64,000 bases of DNA from Paralvinella palmiformis. Lineage: Eukaryota; Annelida; Polychaeta; Terebellida; Alvinellidae. Below the pieces are notes generated by a model, which was not told the origin of the DNA, made no database searches, and was given only the letters and a program-made list of their open reading frames with translations. Below, in pieces: positions 1-11,070 of the stretch. The number at the start of each line of letters is the position of its first letter. Position 1 is the stretch's first letter. Position numbers and translations under genes: made by a program. Location of the stretch: assembly GCA_025642065.1 (NCBI GenBank), contig JAODUP010000840.1, positions 259,430 to 323,429 on the forward strand, written 5' to 3'.

Positions 1-1016
1 TAGACACATCACCGAGCCCACAACAACAACAACCCGTGTCCACAGTCACATCACATGAGGTACTCCTACACTCACTGACCTCTCAGTCACCAAAACAGGA
101 GTCCATCCTACCCAGTGTTCAGTCATCGAGTGGCATTTTGGGCATGGGATTAACGTTGGGAGGCATGAGCTTTGCCGTTGCCGGATCTTCGCTGCCGCAA
201 ACGAACAGCCTGCCATCGATACCGGTCACCGCTCCCGACGTGACGAATCTTCTCAGCCTGTCAAAATTTGCTCAGAAGAATGAGATATCGGCCACCGCTC
301 AGCTGGACACTTTACTTATGCGTCATCTGACCACCGAGGAGAACAACATGCTTCAGGAGCTGATGCAAGTCTATGATTTGTCTTTCACTGTTGATCTGGA
401 GCCACTAATTCACATAAAACATCTCGATCCATCACTGAACCAGCTCGTCAACCAGTCTAGCATCACCGTGCTGCGTCTGATCAAGTTCGCCAAACGTCTT
501 GAAGAATTTATTCGCCTAACGCAGCAGTGTCAGATTGGAATCCTCAAGGGCACCTGGATCCACATCCTTCTGTTGCGATCTGTATCTCTCTACGACAGCG
601 AGCGTGATGTTTGGGTGACTCCTAAGGGTGACATACCTACGGAAATCCTGAAGAATGCCACAGGATTCGTCAAGCTTCACGATGACCACGTTCGCTATTG
701 CAAGAACATCAAGGCCATCATCCGTGATGACCTGATGATCGTTGTCATCCTGTTAGTCATCGTGCTGTTCTCGCCCGAAGGGCCGAATGTTATCAATCGT
801 GATTTGGTCTCGAACATCCAAGATAAATATTTGATATTGCTTAAGCATTACCTTGAGTCCAAGTACACGTACATGCGCGCAGCTGAGATGTATCCAGCAT
901 TGATGTCTAAGCTGAAAGAACTCAAGGAGTTAGCCGAGATTCATGGCAAATACCTGCTGGATGTCAACCCGAGTGAGATTGAGCCGATCATGTTAGAAAT
1001 TCTGGACCTGAAATGA
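1..1016 (+). CDS. Nuclear receptor, NR1J/HR96-like: last coding exon (hinge and ligand-binding domain), 5' partial
   Basis: The frame is open from the first base (first full codon at 3) to the TGA at 1014-1016, so this exon continues upstream of the window. The first ~95 residues are a low-complexity Q/S/P/L-rich hinge. The rest is a complete nuclear-receptor ligand-binding domain. The helix 3-4 signature FAKRLEEFIRLTQQCQIGIL is at 486-545. The last residues, VNPSEIEPIMLEILDLK, form the helix 12 AF-2 segment and closely resemble the end of insect HR96. Receptors of this group (HR96, related to vertebrate VDR/PXR/CAR) are nuclear transcription factors; HR96 in insects acts in xenobiotic and lipid response. 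The ligand here is unknown. The zinc-finger DNA-binding domain is not in the window. The NR1J assignment rests on remembered family similarity; another NR1 subgroup is possible. Confidence 0.85.
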   Translation, partial: DTSPSPQQQQPVSTVTSHEVLLHSLTSQSPKQESILPSVQSSSGILGMGLTLGGMSFAVAGSSLPQTNSLPSIPVTAPDVTNLLSLSKFAQKNEISATAQLDTLLMRHLTTEENNMLQELMQVYDLSFTVDLEPLIHIKHLDPSLNQLVNQSSITVLRLIKFAKRLEEFIRLTQQCQIGILKGTWIHILLLRSVSLYDSERDVWVTPKGDIPTEILKNATGFVKLHDDHVRYCKNIKAIIRDDLMIVVILLVIVLFSPEGPNVINRDLVSNIQDKYLILLKHYLESKYTYMRAAEMYPALMSKLKELKELAEIHGKYLLDVNPSEIEPIMLEILDLK

Positions 1017-1265
1017 TGTTTGTGTGTGTGTGTGAGGGGGGTGGAGTGGATGTGTTTTTGTGGGGGGAGGAGGTGGTGGGGATAGCTCACAATTTTTTGA
1101 AGACTTTTATTTGCGCTTGCTTTTGAATGTGATTAAGTGAGATTGTGATAACCCTAGTTAAAAATTTCTGGCATATTGACAGCTAACTGTGTGTGTGTGA
1201 GTACTAGAGTAATCTGCCACTTATAACGATGTGTGTGCTGTATATCTGTATTTAACGTTGAGATT

Positions 1266-1271
1266 ATTAAA
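1266..1271 (+). terminator. Candidate poly(A) signal of the nuclear receptor gene
   Basis: ATTAAA lies 250 bases after the receptor stop codon, downstream of a GT-rich 3' UTR. It is the first plausible poly(A) hexamer after the stop, but no transcript evidence is available and later signals may be used. Confidence 0.35.
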
Positions 1272-1707
1272 GCTTTGGGTTAGTATTCCAATCAGGATCA
1301 CGGAACAATGCAAACGAAGTATACAAGACATTTATCATAGCAGATAGTGTGAGGCTTATCTTAAATTGACGATGAAATAATTATTTTAGCAAGTCATTGC
1401 GTGCATGTTCATGTATGCATTTTATGTATTCCGATGTAGGTGTCAGTGTTTATCAGATGTTTTATCAGATGTGTTTATCAGATGTAAGTATTTACTTTCT
1501 TTGTTATTTCACGTTTGATGCTCCTCTGAGCAGATGTAATCGAGACTTGACATTCCAGCCTTCTGACTGATCTATAAGTAACGTTACTTAGCTCCAATAG
1601 TGCAGAATTTACTCAACTGTCATTGGAGCATGTAGCTTGCAACCCTTTCAATGCAAAGGTCATCCATCTTTCGTACTGTTAACCTCCACCAGCTCCTGTG
1701 AGTTAGG

Positions 1708-1709
<2 letters not shown>

Positions 1710-1747
<38 letters not shown>
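1710..1747. repeat. (AT)n microsatellite
   Basis: Uninterrupted TA dinucleotide run of about 37 bases. Confidence 0.95.
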
Positions 1748-1749
<2 letters not shown>

Positions 1750-3294
1750 GAAGTCTCCCAACCAAGCTTTTAATGAAAGCAATCCAATTCAAACCCATGA
1801 CAAATGGCCAGCGCCCCAATCGACTTTTATCCACTTTGACATCTCCTCGTGTGATGTCCATGTTGGATTGCCGCTAGCGCCGATACCAAAATTAAGTTTG
1901 GCATCCTGTTCAGAAGATATTCACGGATATTTGCAGAGCGAGCACATTCATGTGTTAGCTTATTTTTCAGCGTATGCGGGGGGGGGTTGTTGACGACGAG
2001 ATATTTTGTTGTCTCCATATAAACGGTGTGTTCCCTGTTGTGATAAAGGTTGAGGCATTGGACATGGCGATGGTGACGTCATTTCTTGTATTTAAAGCGT
2101 CAGTTGTTTATGGTGTCAGTTATTCATGATCCCAGTTGTTTATGTTGTTGATTTATTCCCGCCTCAATTGTCTGGTGCGAGGTCTTCCTAAACCTGTTGC
2201 TCTATATTTGTTTTAAAGTGCGGTGTTTATCAACCCCCAACCCCCTCCTCCTAACACCTTAGATCCGCTGCTGGTGTCACGTGTACTTTTAGTATACTTT
2301 TATGTGTAATGTTATCTACAACTGTTAATAATTATAGTCTGGTTAACAGTAAAACAGTACCGTTTGCAGAATGATGTGTGTCTGTGTGTGCGTGTATGCG
2401 CGTGTTTGTGTGTGTGCGCTTAATCCAGTATCAGAGTAAATACCTTACGTTGCCACTTAGAATGACTACCGCAGGGTAACGATTATCATTATGTACATAT
2501 TCATTAGATCATCATCATATGTCCGTAAACGTGGGCATAATTTATTCATCCTGCTGTAATCACAGATGTCGGATTTCCTAGTATTCGCTGGCTTATGCCA
2601 GAGTCGTCCGTAAGATGCAATCCTGGTGTTCATATTCAATTTGCACATATGAGTCAATACCCCCACTTTGTGTACAAGTTATTGGTTCTGACTTCTCTCA
2701 TTGTTCACGTATTTATATATTCGTACAGTCGTGTTCATTCTATGATTGTTGATGTGTGTTGTTCTCGGTGATCAGCGGGAGAGAATCCGATGAATGGAAT
2801 GGCTTTTCGCGTGGAAATGCCATCTGACATTTGGCGTTAAGATTGTTGTTATTGACCGACCGACGGATAACAACTGGCGATGTTTTTGACATTATAGGTG
2901 ACAATGACTTGACACAAATAATGATGGACGGGGGGGGGGTCTAAAATGAGACGATTCCCCCGACAATGCGTACGACCGGAGAAACAGTGGATATGGAGGA
3001 ATACATGTGATAATACTGGTGTGACGCCATAACAAGCGATTGTACAGCTGAATGTTCAAGAGACAATACAGCTGGCCATATATTTGTTGGCAGTACTAGT
3101 AACTGTGACTGTTTTCAGTTATATGTCATTTCATATTTTATGTACAGTAACACCAAATCGCCATATTTAATTAGCGTTTACTGCCTATTCTGTATCCCCA
3201 CTGTACAACAAATAAATACATTATCTTTAGGTGTGTGTGTGTACATTTTTAATTCAATTTAAAATACATTATACTTTCTTACTCATGGCAATGC

Positions 3295-3560
3295 TGTGCG
3301 GGAGGTCAGAGGTTTTCAGGCAACCGGCAAGGTTTTCTCCACCGAATATGCCATATATTGTAAATCAGAGGTTTTCAGGCAACCGGCAAGGTTTTCTCCG
3401 CCGAATATGCCATATATTGTAAATTCTAAATTTATTTCGAATTAGTCCCCATGGTGAAGCAGTAAATTACAGACCGTGTGCGTCTCCCTCGTTTAAGATA
3501 GCCAAGCCACGTAATATAACTGCCATTACGGCCATTATATATTCTCTCTTGAATTAATTA
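3295..3560 (+). mobile_element. SINE-like dispersed repeat (family SINE3), 5' truncated, with internal 62-bp duplication
   Basis: The block TTTCAGGCAACCGGCAAGG and the following TTTTCTCC, together with the tail CCATGGTGAAGCAGTAAATT and TCTCCCTCGTTT, recur inverted at 31785-31990. The GGCAAGG..TTCTCC part recurs near 8228-8395, where a tRNA-like box B is also present. Inside this copy a ~62-bp piece is duplicated in tandem (3304-3365 and 3366-3427). I infer a tRNA-headed SINE whose head is lost here; the family is not one I can name. Confidence 0.55.
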
Positions 3561-4402
3561 CTTAATATAGTTTAAGCCAGCGATCGGAGGTTGACTATGT
3601 TTCATATGGTTATTTTTCACTAAAACACTAGTTTAGACGTAAGTCATCTAAAGGTTAATTCATCCACAGTAGTCGTTTGTGCATGGAAGGGCCGAAAGAA
3701 TAAATGGGTCGCGGTCAAAGTGTCGGAAATCAAAATTAACAAAGGGCTGTCGGAACGATGATACGTCGGAATATAGAGAGGTTAATGTGTACTTCGACCT
3801 CATTGTGTAAAGTAGGTTTTCTCGAATCCTTTCTCACGTATCGTAAATATAATATATGAATCGGATTTTTATGAACTGACGGATTTTGTATCCAGGGCAC
3901 ACCCTAAATCAAATTCTAAGGGGGTCATTTTAGATTGAAGGGTTATGCGTGTGTGTCTGCGCGCGCACGATTATAAGTAAGTTACTGGGGTAATTAAGAG
4001 TGTGGTATTTAATAAATGTTTGAAGTTTAGATGTTTTTAGGTCAAAATGATTAATACCCCGAGCACCTGCAAATGCCAATTAACCTTTGATGTTTAGTTA
4101 CTCGAATACTTGTGCATGACGAGAGAAATACTGGATATGATGAAAGGGTTGGCCCGGTCTAGTACTAAAAATTGTGATTTATTACATGGAGTGTTCATAA
4201 ATGCTAAAGGTATATAGGTGACGGGTTACCGTAAATTACCACTGATTGTATTAAAATTTATTAAAACAATACAAACATATAGTAGATGCCGTTCTGATAT
4301 ATTTTAATTTACAGTAATACGAACTTGACATATACACTGAATTCAGTTGTTGTTGTTGTTGATGATGCACATTCACAACAATTTATTACCACGTATACAA
4401 TT
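3561..4402. other. Intergenic sequence, nothing recognised
   Basis: AT-rich sequence with no coding signal, no inverted repeats and no recognisable element fragment. Confidence 0.5.
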
Positions 4403-4410
4403 GGATCTCA

Positions 4411-4603
4411 CTTAGGGCACATCCGTGGTCTAACTGGTAGCGCATTGAATCACAGATCACTACCACCTGAGTTCGAATCTCGGCGTGGGCATATCTAAAG
4501 GGTGTTTCATCTTCGACTTCGCTTCATTACCTTTGGAGGTCGCTCGGCCCATTTAGCCTACCAAGTGCACAAAAGTGGCCGTAAAATATCGATCGTTATC
4601 ATA
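4411..4603 (+). mobile_element. SINE1 copy: tRNA-derived SINE, full length, with target-site duplication
   Basis: The head has tRNA-like promoter boxes: TGGTCTAACTGGTAGCGC (box A region) and GTTCGAATC (box B). The body contains GGGCATATCT..GGGTGTTTCATCTT..CTTCGCTTCATTACC..CTCGGCCCATTTAGCC..GTGCACAAAAGTGGCCGTAAAA, the same in all copies of this family here. It is flanked by GGATCTCA at 4403-4410 and 4604-4611, consistent with LINE-assisted insertion. Such SINEs are transcribed by RNA polymerase III and encode nothing. Confidence 0.85.
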
Positions 4604-4611
4604 GGATCTCA

Positions 4612-5418
4612 TACTTGATAGTTTTTTAATAAATAAAAATTAACATATACCAGTTGATTGGTTGTTGGCTCGATTAGGCCATCTTTGATAGTCGTGTTTA
4701 ATTGGATAACGTGATTGAACGTCATACTATTTATGACACAGCTCAGTTATCTTTGAATCAGTATGTGTTCACATCTTCTTATTATAATATTTTACTGTAT
4801 TAATATCCTTTGAGTGGTAAATTGTAATAGAACCATAAAATTAAATAAATGTTATTTTAATTTAATTATTACTGGTTGAATTCCTGTTAATTTCTGTTGT
4901 TAGAATTGTTGATAACTTATTTCGTAGTGTAACCAAGATTAACTCTTGAGAGAATGTCTCTGCGGTTTTGTCTTTACGTTAGGATCTGTTACAGCACGTC
5001 CACAATGTAACGAAGGCCTGCCATCTTCATATCAGCGGCATTAATCACGTTAGACCATATCTCAACGAGGAAGTCGCTGCAATCATCGGGTGTGCATTAA
5101 TTGATCATCTTCAAGTTGGATTATGTCAACAGACGAAGAAGCGAAAATCATATTGCATCTCTGTTAATCCAACTCTATTGGGTACCTGTGTCATAAAGTA
5201 TTGAATCGAAAATCAATCTTGTGACGTAGATGTCACTGAATGACCCAGCACCGTAATACCTACTACCTAATCAGATACAGAAATATCAGCCTAATAGAGC
5301 AGTCTGATCAGAAATAAAAAGGTCAACTTCTAGAAAGAAAACAATTAGGTCATCTAGGAAGAGAAGTGGAGAAAGGGCTTCCTCTGAATTGCTCCCAGAT
5401 TCCAGCAAAACAAATTGC
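4612..5418. other. Intergenic sequence, nothing recognised
   Basis: No coding signal or recognisable repeat was found between the SINE and the minisatellite. Confidence 0.45.
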
Positions 5419-5577
5419 CGGCATCAATCACCAACTGCCACCATCAATCACAAACTGCCACCATCAATCACAAACTGCCACCATCAATCACAAACTGCCT
5501 CCACCAATCACAAACTGCCACCATCAATTACAAACTGCCACCACCAATCACAAACTGCCACCACCAATTACAAACTG
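5419..5577 (+). repeat. 20-bp minisatellite, about eight units
   Basis: Tandem copies of CCACCATCAATCACAAACTG with a few C/T and A/C variants (CCACCAATC, CAATTAC). Because 20 is not a multiple of three and the unit lacks stops, all three forward frames stay open and encode the same 20-residue periodic peptide out of register. I see no sign it is a gene. Confidence 0.9.
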
Positions 5578-5619
5578 CAGTATTGTCAAATCATTCGAAA
5601 CTGCGTAAACGTCTTGTAA

Positions 5620-6620
5620 CTTTAGCCATTTTTGTATATATTGTACAAGGAAGACTAATTTATTATAATTTATTATAATTATTATATTCTAATTTTAACT
5701 GACCAAGATCTGGTAGAAGTTAATGATATGTAATGAATGATAATATATCAATATTTATAATATTTTTTTAGATCTTTAGAATTATGGACTGTCCGTCCCC
5801 CCCCCCCTATAAAGCACCCATGGGACACTATTCAGATAACAATCATCATCATTATCGTCATCATATTATTATATAAGATAATGCTTTATTAAGTGAACTA
5901 CAGACAATCTAAATGTAGAAAATGACTTATTATTATAATAAAATCTCACAAGGTAATTTAATCAAAATTTCACGTAAAGTAAAAAGATCGGGAAAGATCA
6001 GGGTTCAAAAATCCCATCTGAAGGATGTTTCATCTTTCACTCCGATCCATGGCATTTGGAGATTGTTTGACCGATATATTATGTTATATAGCCGTTAAGC
6101 AACATAAAAACTGTGAAAACAGTCATTGTTCAATGTGCGCTAATATATAATGCGTTACTTTACCAATCCTGATGACTATGAAATAATATGCTCAATTTGA
6201 TAAAACGTTGTAAGATCTAATAATTCGTACATTATGTTATAGTTCGAGTTCTAACTTTCCACTTTTGTACTCTGGCCTACACAACAGTTCCGTCAATCCG
6301 ACCACAGCGCCCTCTACTTCTTATTATAATCGTGCCAGAAATATAATTCTAAAGATTTGTTCGTATCCGTGGCCTACATTTAGCTCTCGGGGTGAATGAC
6401 TGGTACCGAAAATCAAGAACAAGTGTGTTAATAATTTGTTTTAAATAACTGTTTAGCTACAGACAACTGACTGCTGGGAAAGAACTCGATATTCTCATCA
6501 CATACAATAACAACAAACTGCTGCTGCGTGTTGTTGGTCGATGAAACATTAACAAGAACGAGAACAGTTTGTTGGTCATGGATTCTTGTATTTAAATTGC
6601 GTGGTTCTCATATATAGGAT
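5620..6620. other. Intergenic sequence, nothing recognised
   Basis: AT-rich sequence with a short C run near 5800 and no gene or identifiable repeat. Confidence 0.45.
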
Positions 6621-6628
6621 GATGATGA

Positions 6629-6801
6629 TCATTGATGTTTTACGGCCACTTTTGTGCACATGGTAGGCTAAATGGGCCGAGCGACCTCCAAAGGTAATGA
6701 AGCGAAATCAAAGATGAAACATCCTTAAGATATGCCCACATCGAGATTCGAACACGGGTAGTAGTGATCTGTGGTCCAACACGCTACCGCTAGACCACGG
6801 A
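6629..6801 (-). mobile_element. SINE1 copy, full length, minus strand
   Basis: Read on the minus strand it gives CCGTGGTCTAGCGGTAGCGT, then GTTCGAATC-like box B (CGTGTTCGAATC), GGGCATATCT, GGATGTTTCATC and CCCATTTAGCCTACC..GTGCACAAAAGTGGCCGTAAAAC, matching the copy at 4411. A GGGA/GA-rich run at 6801-6825 abuts the head. Confidence 0.85.
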
Positions 6802-7161
6802 GGGAGGGAGGGAGAGAGAGAGAGTAACTTGTGATTCTGAGATGCGACCAACATGTTACAGATCGTCATACTTAACAGAGTAAAAATTTATATTTCTTTG
6901 AATTCCTTCTAATGAGCTACTCTCTCGTGGCTTTGATCAAGTCTTGCATATTATACTGTAAATAGGCCAAACCTGACCTGACGCATTATACAGCATCTAG
7001 TTAACAACGACAAACATCAATACAGTCACGTATTATCATGTCGCCAATAACAACAAACGACACGTGGTACTTTGGCCTAAATTCTAGAATTTCCATTGGC
7101 TAGGAAAGAGGCTCCCTTTGTTATTGTTGTTGTTGTTTATGGTATTGCTAAATTAATGGTT

Positions 7162-7344
7162 TTTAGTCTTCTTGGTGTTGTTGATGGTGATGATTGGTGT
7201 TTTACGGCCACTTTGCGGTACATGTTAGGCTAAATGAGCCGAGCAACCTCCACAGGTAATGGAGCGAAGTAAAACAAAATGAAACACCCTTCAGATATGC
7301 CCACGCCGAGATTCGAACTCAGGTGGTAGTGTTTAGTCTTCTTG
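7162..7344 (-). mobile_element. SINE1 copy, 5' truncated, with 13-bp target-site duplication
   Basis: The SINE1 body and box B half are present on the minus strand (about 7175-7331), but the copy stops before box A. It is flanked by exact direct repeats TTTAGTCTTCTTG at 7162-7174 and 7332-7344. The 5' truncation with a long target duplication is the normal product of target-primed reverse transcription. Confidence 0.85.
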
Positions 7345-7380
7345 ATAGACGCCAGATCAATCTTAAACATATGATATACC

Positions 7381-7655
7381 CAAGGCCCGTCTTAACAGCA
7401 TTATAAGCCCCCCGCACAAATCGGTGTATTGAGGCCCCTCCCTACACAACCACTCACAGGAATAAAACTGTAAATGGTCGATAAAATTAAACATATATAA
7501 ACTTTATTGGTACTGCCAACAAAATCAGTGTTTAAGTGAAATTGTTTTAGTATAGTATTTATTTAGTGACAGCAAGTCACAACATACATATATTAACATT
7601 TGGGCCCCTATGCTTGTGGAGCCCCCGGGGGGTACTCATGCGTTAAGACGGCCCT
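7381..7655. mobile_element. hAT-type MITE (TIR CAAGGCCCGTCTTAA) with 8-bp target-site duplication
   Basis: The 275-bp element starts CAAGGCCCGTCTTAAC and ends CGTTAAGACGGCCCTG, which are imperfect inverted repeats. It is flanked by exact copies of GATATACC (7373-7380 and 7656-7663). An 8-bp duplication with CAG/CAA-type ends fits the hAT superfamily. There is no transposase inside, so it is nonautonomous. Confidence 0.85.
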
Positions 7656-7770
7656 GATATACCTACTTAGATTAAGTTGAATATTTGTAGTTTATTTTCT
7701 CGATATATCCGATTGGCTAACATCTCTATTATTATTAGAATTATATTGTATTAAAGACATTGTGTGCTCG

Positions 7771-7771
<1 letters not shown>

Positions 7772-7816
<45 letters not shown>
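7772..7816. repeat. (AT)n microsatellite
   Basis: Uninterrupted TA run of about 45 bases. Confidence 0.95.
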
Positions 7817-7818
<2 letters not shown>

Positions 7819-8227
7819 CAATTAATCTATATAATCAGGTAATATGTATATTAATACGTCTATTGCTAACTGAGATTTAATACAGGGCTACATGATGCGT
7901 GTAGACTGGAAAGACAACGGTGAATATTTAATACTAATTTATCCCGCTGCTATATAATGGATACAATAAGGGTGAACTCAAGCCTGTTATATAACACGAT
8001 TAAATATCATTTTATATTTTACGTTTCGCCTACCAGCACTTAAGACGGTACAGTATAGGTCCCTGGTTGTCAATAACAACAAGAATATTAAATTCTGATT
8101 GTAACAGTAGATACCCCTGGCTGTCGGCTATTGGGCACAGCCACCTGGTGTTGACTTCTGTTATTATGACGATGGGCGAACTGGGAGTTGTTTAACATGG
8201 TGGCACCTCAGTTTACTATAAAAGTCA

Positions 8228-8395
8228 CGTTTGGAGGAGAAAAAACCTTACCAGTTGTCTGGTTGGACTAAAACCTCCTCCTACTATAATGTCGCGGCCG
8301 GGATCCGAACCTCCGGCCTCCCGAACAGCATCGACTATGGGTACGGAATTCCCACGCTCTTATCCAGAAGTCCATAGTCCGATCTGTCCTCGGTA
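8228..8395 (-). mobile_element. SINE3 copy with tRNA-like box B, minus strand
   Basis: On the minus strand the sequence has a box B-like GGTTCGGATCCCGG, then GACATTATAGTAGGAGGAGG and a CAACTGGTAAGG..TTTTTCTCCTCC block. The last two parts, and the outer segment reading CACGCTCTTA on the plus strand, recur at 31915-31990. A second short block (CCTGGCTGTCGGCTATTGGGCACAGCCAC, near 8110-8145) also recurs near 19690. Confidence 0.6.
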
Positions 8396-8573
8396 TGTGT
8401 AGGGATCTTTCTGGAGAAGTGGAGTTATGATGTCTGGTAGGAATGTTGATTTCCTTATGAGCAATGCTGCTAGGTGGCGGTCTGGAATTTGAACTCTGAT
8501 TGGGTCTATAGTTGTTTTATATAAGATGCCCCCCCCCCCGGTACATGTTCCAGTTTTAGCTGAAATAGAGCGA

Positions 8574-8711
8574 TTGTTTGTTTGTTTGTTTGTTTGTTTG
8601 TTTGTTTGTTTGTTTGTTTGTTTGTTTGTTTGTTTGTTTGTTTGTTTGTTTGTTTGTTTGTTTGTTTGTTTGTTTGTTTGTTTGTTTGTTTGTTTGTTTG
8701 TTTGTTTGTTT
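8574..8711. repeat. (TTTG)n microsatellite, about 34 copies
   Basis: Perfect TTTG repeat over 138 bases. Both strands stay open in several frames (F-V-C-L on the plus strand, K-Q-T-N on the minus strand), which produces spurious open frames but no gene. Confidence 0.97.
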
Positions 8712-9880
8712 CAGACGCCGTATATAGGTACAAAAGTATTGTATGATATCGATTTTCACTGAAATCAAGATTTAGATTTTTATTGAAATCATGATATCCA
8801 TTTTCACTGAATTTATTTTATCGAGTTTCACTGAAATCGTGATATCCTCTTCCCGCCGAAAACCGGTTCAAGTCAGCTGTTAGTTATATGGATACTACAA
8901 CCAATCATGTTCTTTCAATGGTGATGTTTTTCTCGAAAATATAAATGGCAAATTATCTATAATTAATGACTGCATGACATATGATTAATAATAATAAGTT
9001 AATTAATTATCCGCGGGGAGGATTGAATTATACCTTTTTACTCAAACAATAGCTTCAGAACTTCGGAGAGCGAGTATCATTCTTCCAATATTGAATGTAA
9101 CAAATCCTTAACAGTGTTACCTCTAAGATCCAGATACTATTGGGGGGGAGTTGTATTGTGCCTATAAATGGCAGGAAACGATGAAATCGATAGGTCACAG
9201 TTCTCAGATATAATTAATTGATTCTATAAGACTACGGTGAAAATCGTGTCAAGTGACACAGTAAACCTGATCATGATCTACTGTCTGTATAATTATCATT
9301 TACCTTTAAACCATCATGGTTATAGATCAAGTGATAATAAACTATATCGTTATACAGAGGTAACATAGATAATTAAACGTCTTTCAAAGAGGACAAACCC
9401 CTAAAGCTGCATTAGACCACACACAATTGACAATTCTGGCGACCGAGTCGGCGCATTTGAAAAGTGTTTCCGGCGTTTTAATTCGCCCGAATTAGATTTA
9501 TGGCTTTATGGCAAATAAAAACATTTAGAATATGAATTAAACAAATGTTTATGTTTGTATGCGTGTGCAACTCAATAAATAACATATTTGAAGAAAAGGG
9601 GTAAACTTCCATGCATACCTGTTAAGTCTTCCGCTTTACGAGGGAGACTCCTGGTTTTTGGTTTTTGTACACATCGCACACCCTCCCGCGCGTGAGACCA
9701 AATCAAAAGCAGTTTATAAATCGTCCTGCAGTTTATTTATTTTTATTTTTTGTAAACTCCCATATTCCATGCTACATTCCCCTTTTCCAAAATAAATATA
9801 CCCGCGATTTACAAATATTCAGTTTGGGTATTTCAGAAACTTCACAAGGCTGTTAAATGTTGCTTTCTACTTGACAGGTC
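8712..9880. other. Intergenic sequence, nothing recognised
   Basis: Contains a short stretch of imperfect ATCGATTTTCACTGAAATC repeats at 8745-8850 and otherwise no coding or repeat signal that I recognise. Confidence 0.45.
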
Positions 9881-10745
9881 TTCCTTCTTATATATACGAA
9901 ATTTATATAGAGCCCTATATAACCTGTAAGAAGGTTACTCTAAGGCGCTTGACAATAAATAATTCATATGGATGTAACAGGTTTACATCTTTAGAAATAG
10001 AAATTTTTTCCAGCAAATACATAATATATTCAGTTAGGAAAAGCTGAAACAAAAAGATTAATTTTTATCTTAGGTATCAAGGGTCTTGCAATTTCTGATG
10101 GTTACTGGAAGATTATTACATAAGGTTGCAGCAGCCTTTCTGAAACATCTGTTACCGTATATCACTCCATGTGTTGTTGGTACGGCGAAGAATGCTCCAG
10201 ACTCAGATCGTAGATACCTTTTCGGCTGATACGGAACGACAAGTTCCTCTAAGTACTGAGGGGGGGGCGACTCCGTGGTCTAGCGGTAGCGTGCTGGACC
10301 ACATATCACTACCAAACCCGTGTTCGAATCCCGGCGTGGGCATATCTGAAGGTTGTTTCGTCTTTCACTTCGTCTCAAATTTACTCCTTTATGGAAGAGT
10401 TGCTTTTGCAGTGACTAACCTGGCAGAAGAATTCTGTACTTTCTGTAGCCATGTCATCAGTGTGCTTGGAAGACCACACAGGAGAGCGTTGCCATAATCT
10501 AGCCGAGATGTTATCAGGGCGTGTGCCAGTGTTTTGCAACGATCCAATGTGATGTACCGCCTGATATGACCAATATTGCGAATTTGGTAATAACAGGCTT
10601 TGGATATTGCATTTTCTTATCAAAATATACTCCTAAATATACTCTTCACTGACGATTCTACAGAAACAGTATTCTTTCCTACCTGAAGCCCTAATTCCTC
10701 ATTTATCCCAACCTGATGTTTTGGGCTAAAGATAATGAATTGTAT
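9880..10745 (-). pseudogene. LINE reverse-transcriptase C-terminal region (CR1/Jockey-like), decayed, split by a SINE1
   Basis: On the minus strand, from 10745 down, broken frames read FIIFSPKHQ, KACYYQIRNIGHIRRYIT, LITSRLDYGNALLCGLPS and VQNSSARLVT. After the SINE at 10264-10375 they continue YLEELVVPYQPKRYLRSES, VPTTHGVIYGNRCFRKAA and TLCNNLPVTIRNCKTLDT. These are the ordered C-terminal motifs of animal non-LTR retrotransposon ORF2 proteins. The 3' tail (AAGCGCCTTAGAGTAACC..ACAGGTTATA) also occurs at 50700-50915. Stops and frame changes mean it is inactive. Upstream reverse-transcriptase catalytic motifs are absent. Confidence 0.85.
10264..10375 (+). mobile_element. SINE1 copy inserted into the LINE relic, 3' truncated
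   Basis: CCGTGGTCTAGCGGTAGCGT (box A region) and GTTCGAATC (box B), followed by GGGCATATCTGAAGG and TTTCGTCTTTCACTTCGTC; the second half of the SINE is missing. LINE coding motifs lie on both sides in the opposite orientation. Confidence 0.8.
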
Positions 10746-10957
10746 TGTACAACTATAAACAGAGTCTACGGGATCACTGTGTTAACAATTGTAGTTTCTT
10801 CGCGAGTTCCGCAACCAAGACTCGACCCCATATACTACCAACTCTAAATATGTCTTTAATCATGCTTTCAAAGTTTAAAAGGTGGATTTCTCTGTTCTTA
10901 TCCAATTGCAAAAAACCCAGATTTTTTAAAACTTTGAATGTTGCTGTTTTATGCTCG

Positions 10958-11070
10958 GCCACGTGGTAGGCCTAACTGATAGTGCGGTTGGGATAGATCT
11001 ATAGCATAATTTATACATGAACTCACCCCGGTCGGAATATGTCATAATTAAGGATGTTTCGTCTTTAACT
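10958..11070 (+). mobile_element. Strongly diverged SINE1 remnant
   Basis: CCACGTGGTAGGCCTAACTG resembles the SINE1 head, and GGATGTTTCGTCTTTAACTT resembles its body, but box B is not recognisable. It may be a chance or very old match. Confidence 0.35.

Larger units (their letters stand above)
1017..3294. other. 3' UTR and intergenic sequence without recognisable genes
   Basis: The stretch holds a G/T-rich 3' UTR start, an (AT)n tract at 1710-1747, G and GT runs near 1980, 2370-2420 and 2930, and otherwise unremarkable AT-rich sequence. Open frames here are short and lack codon structure. Confidence 0.6.

Noticed and set aside
4430..4490. tRNA gene
   Set aside because: Same reasoning: tRNA-like boxes belong to SINE1, which recurs at least eight times with the same non-tRNA body.
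8506..8768. Overlapping open frames on both strands across the TTTG tract
   Set aside because: They exist only because the tetranucleotide repeat has no stop in these frames; no start context, homology or flanking exon support.
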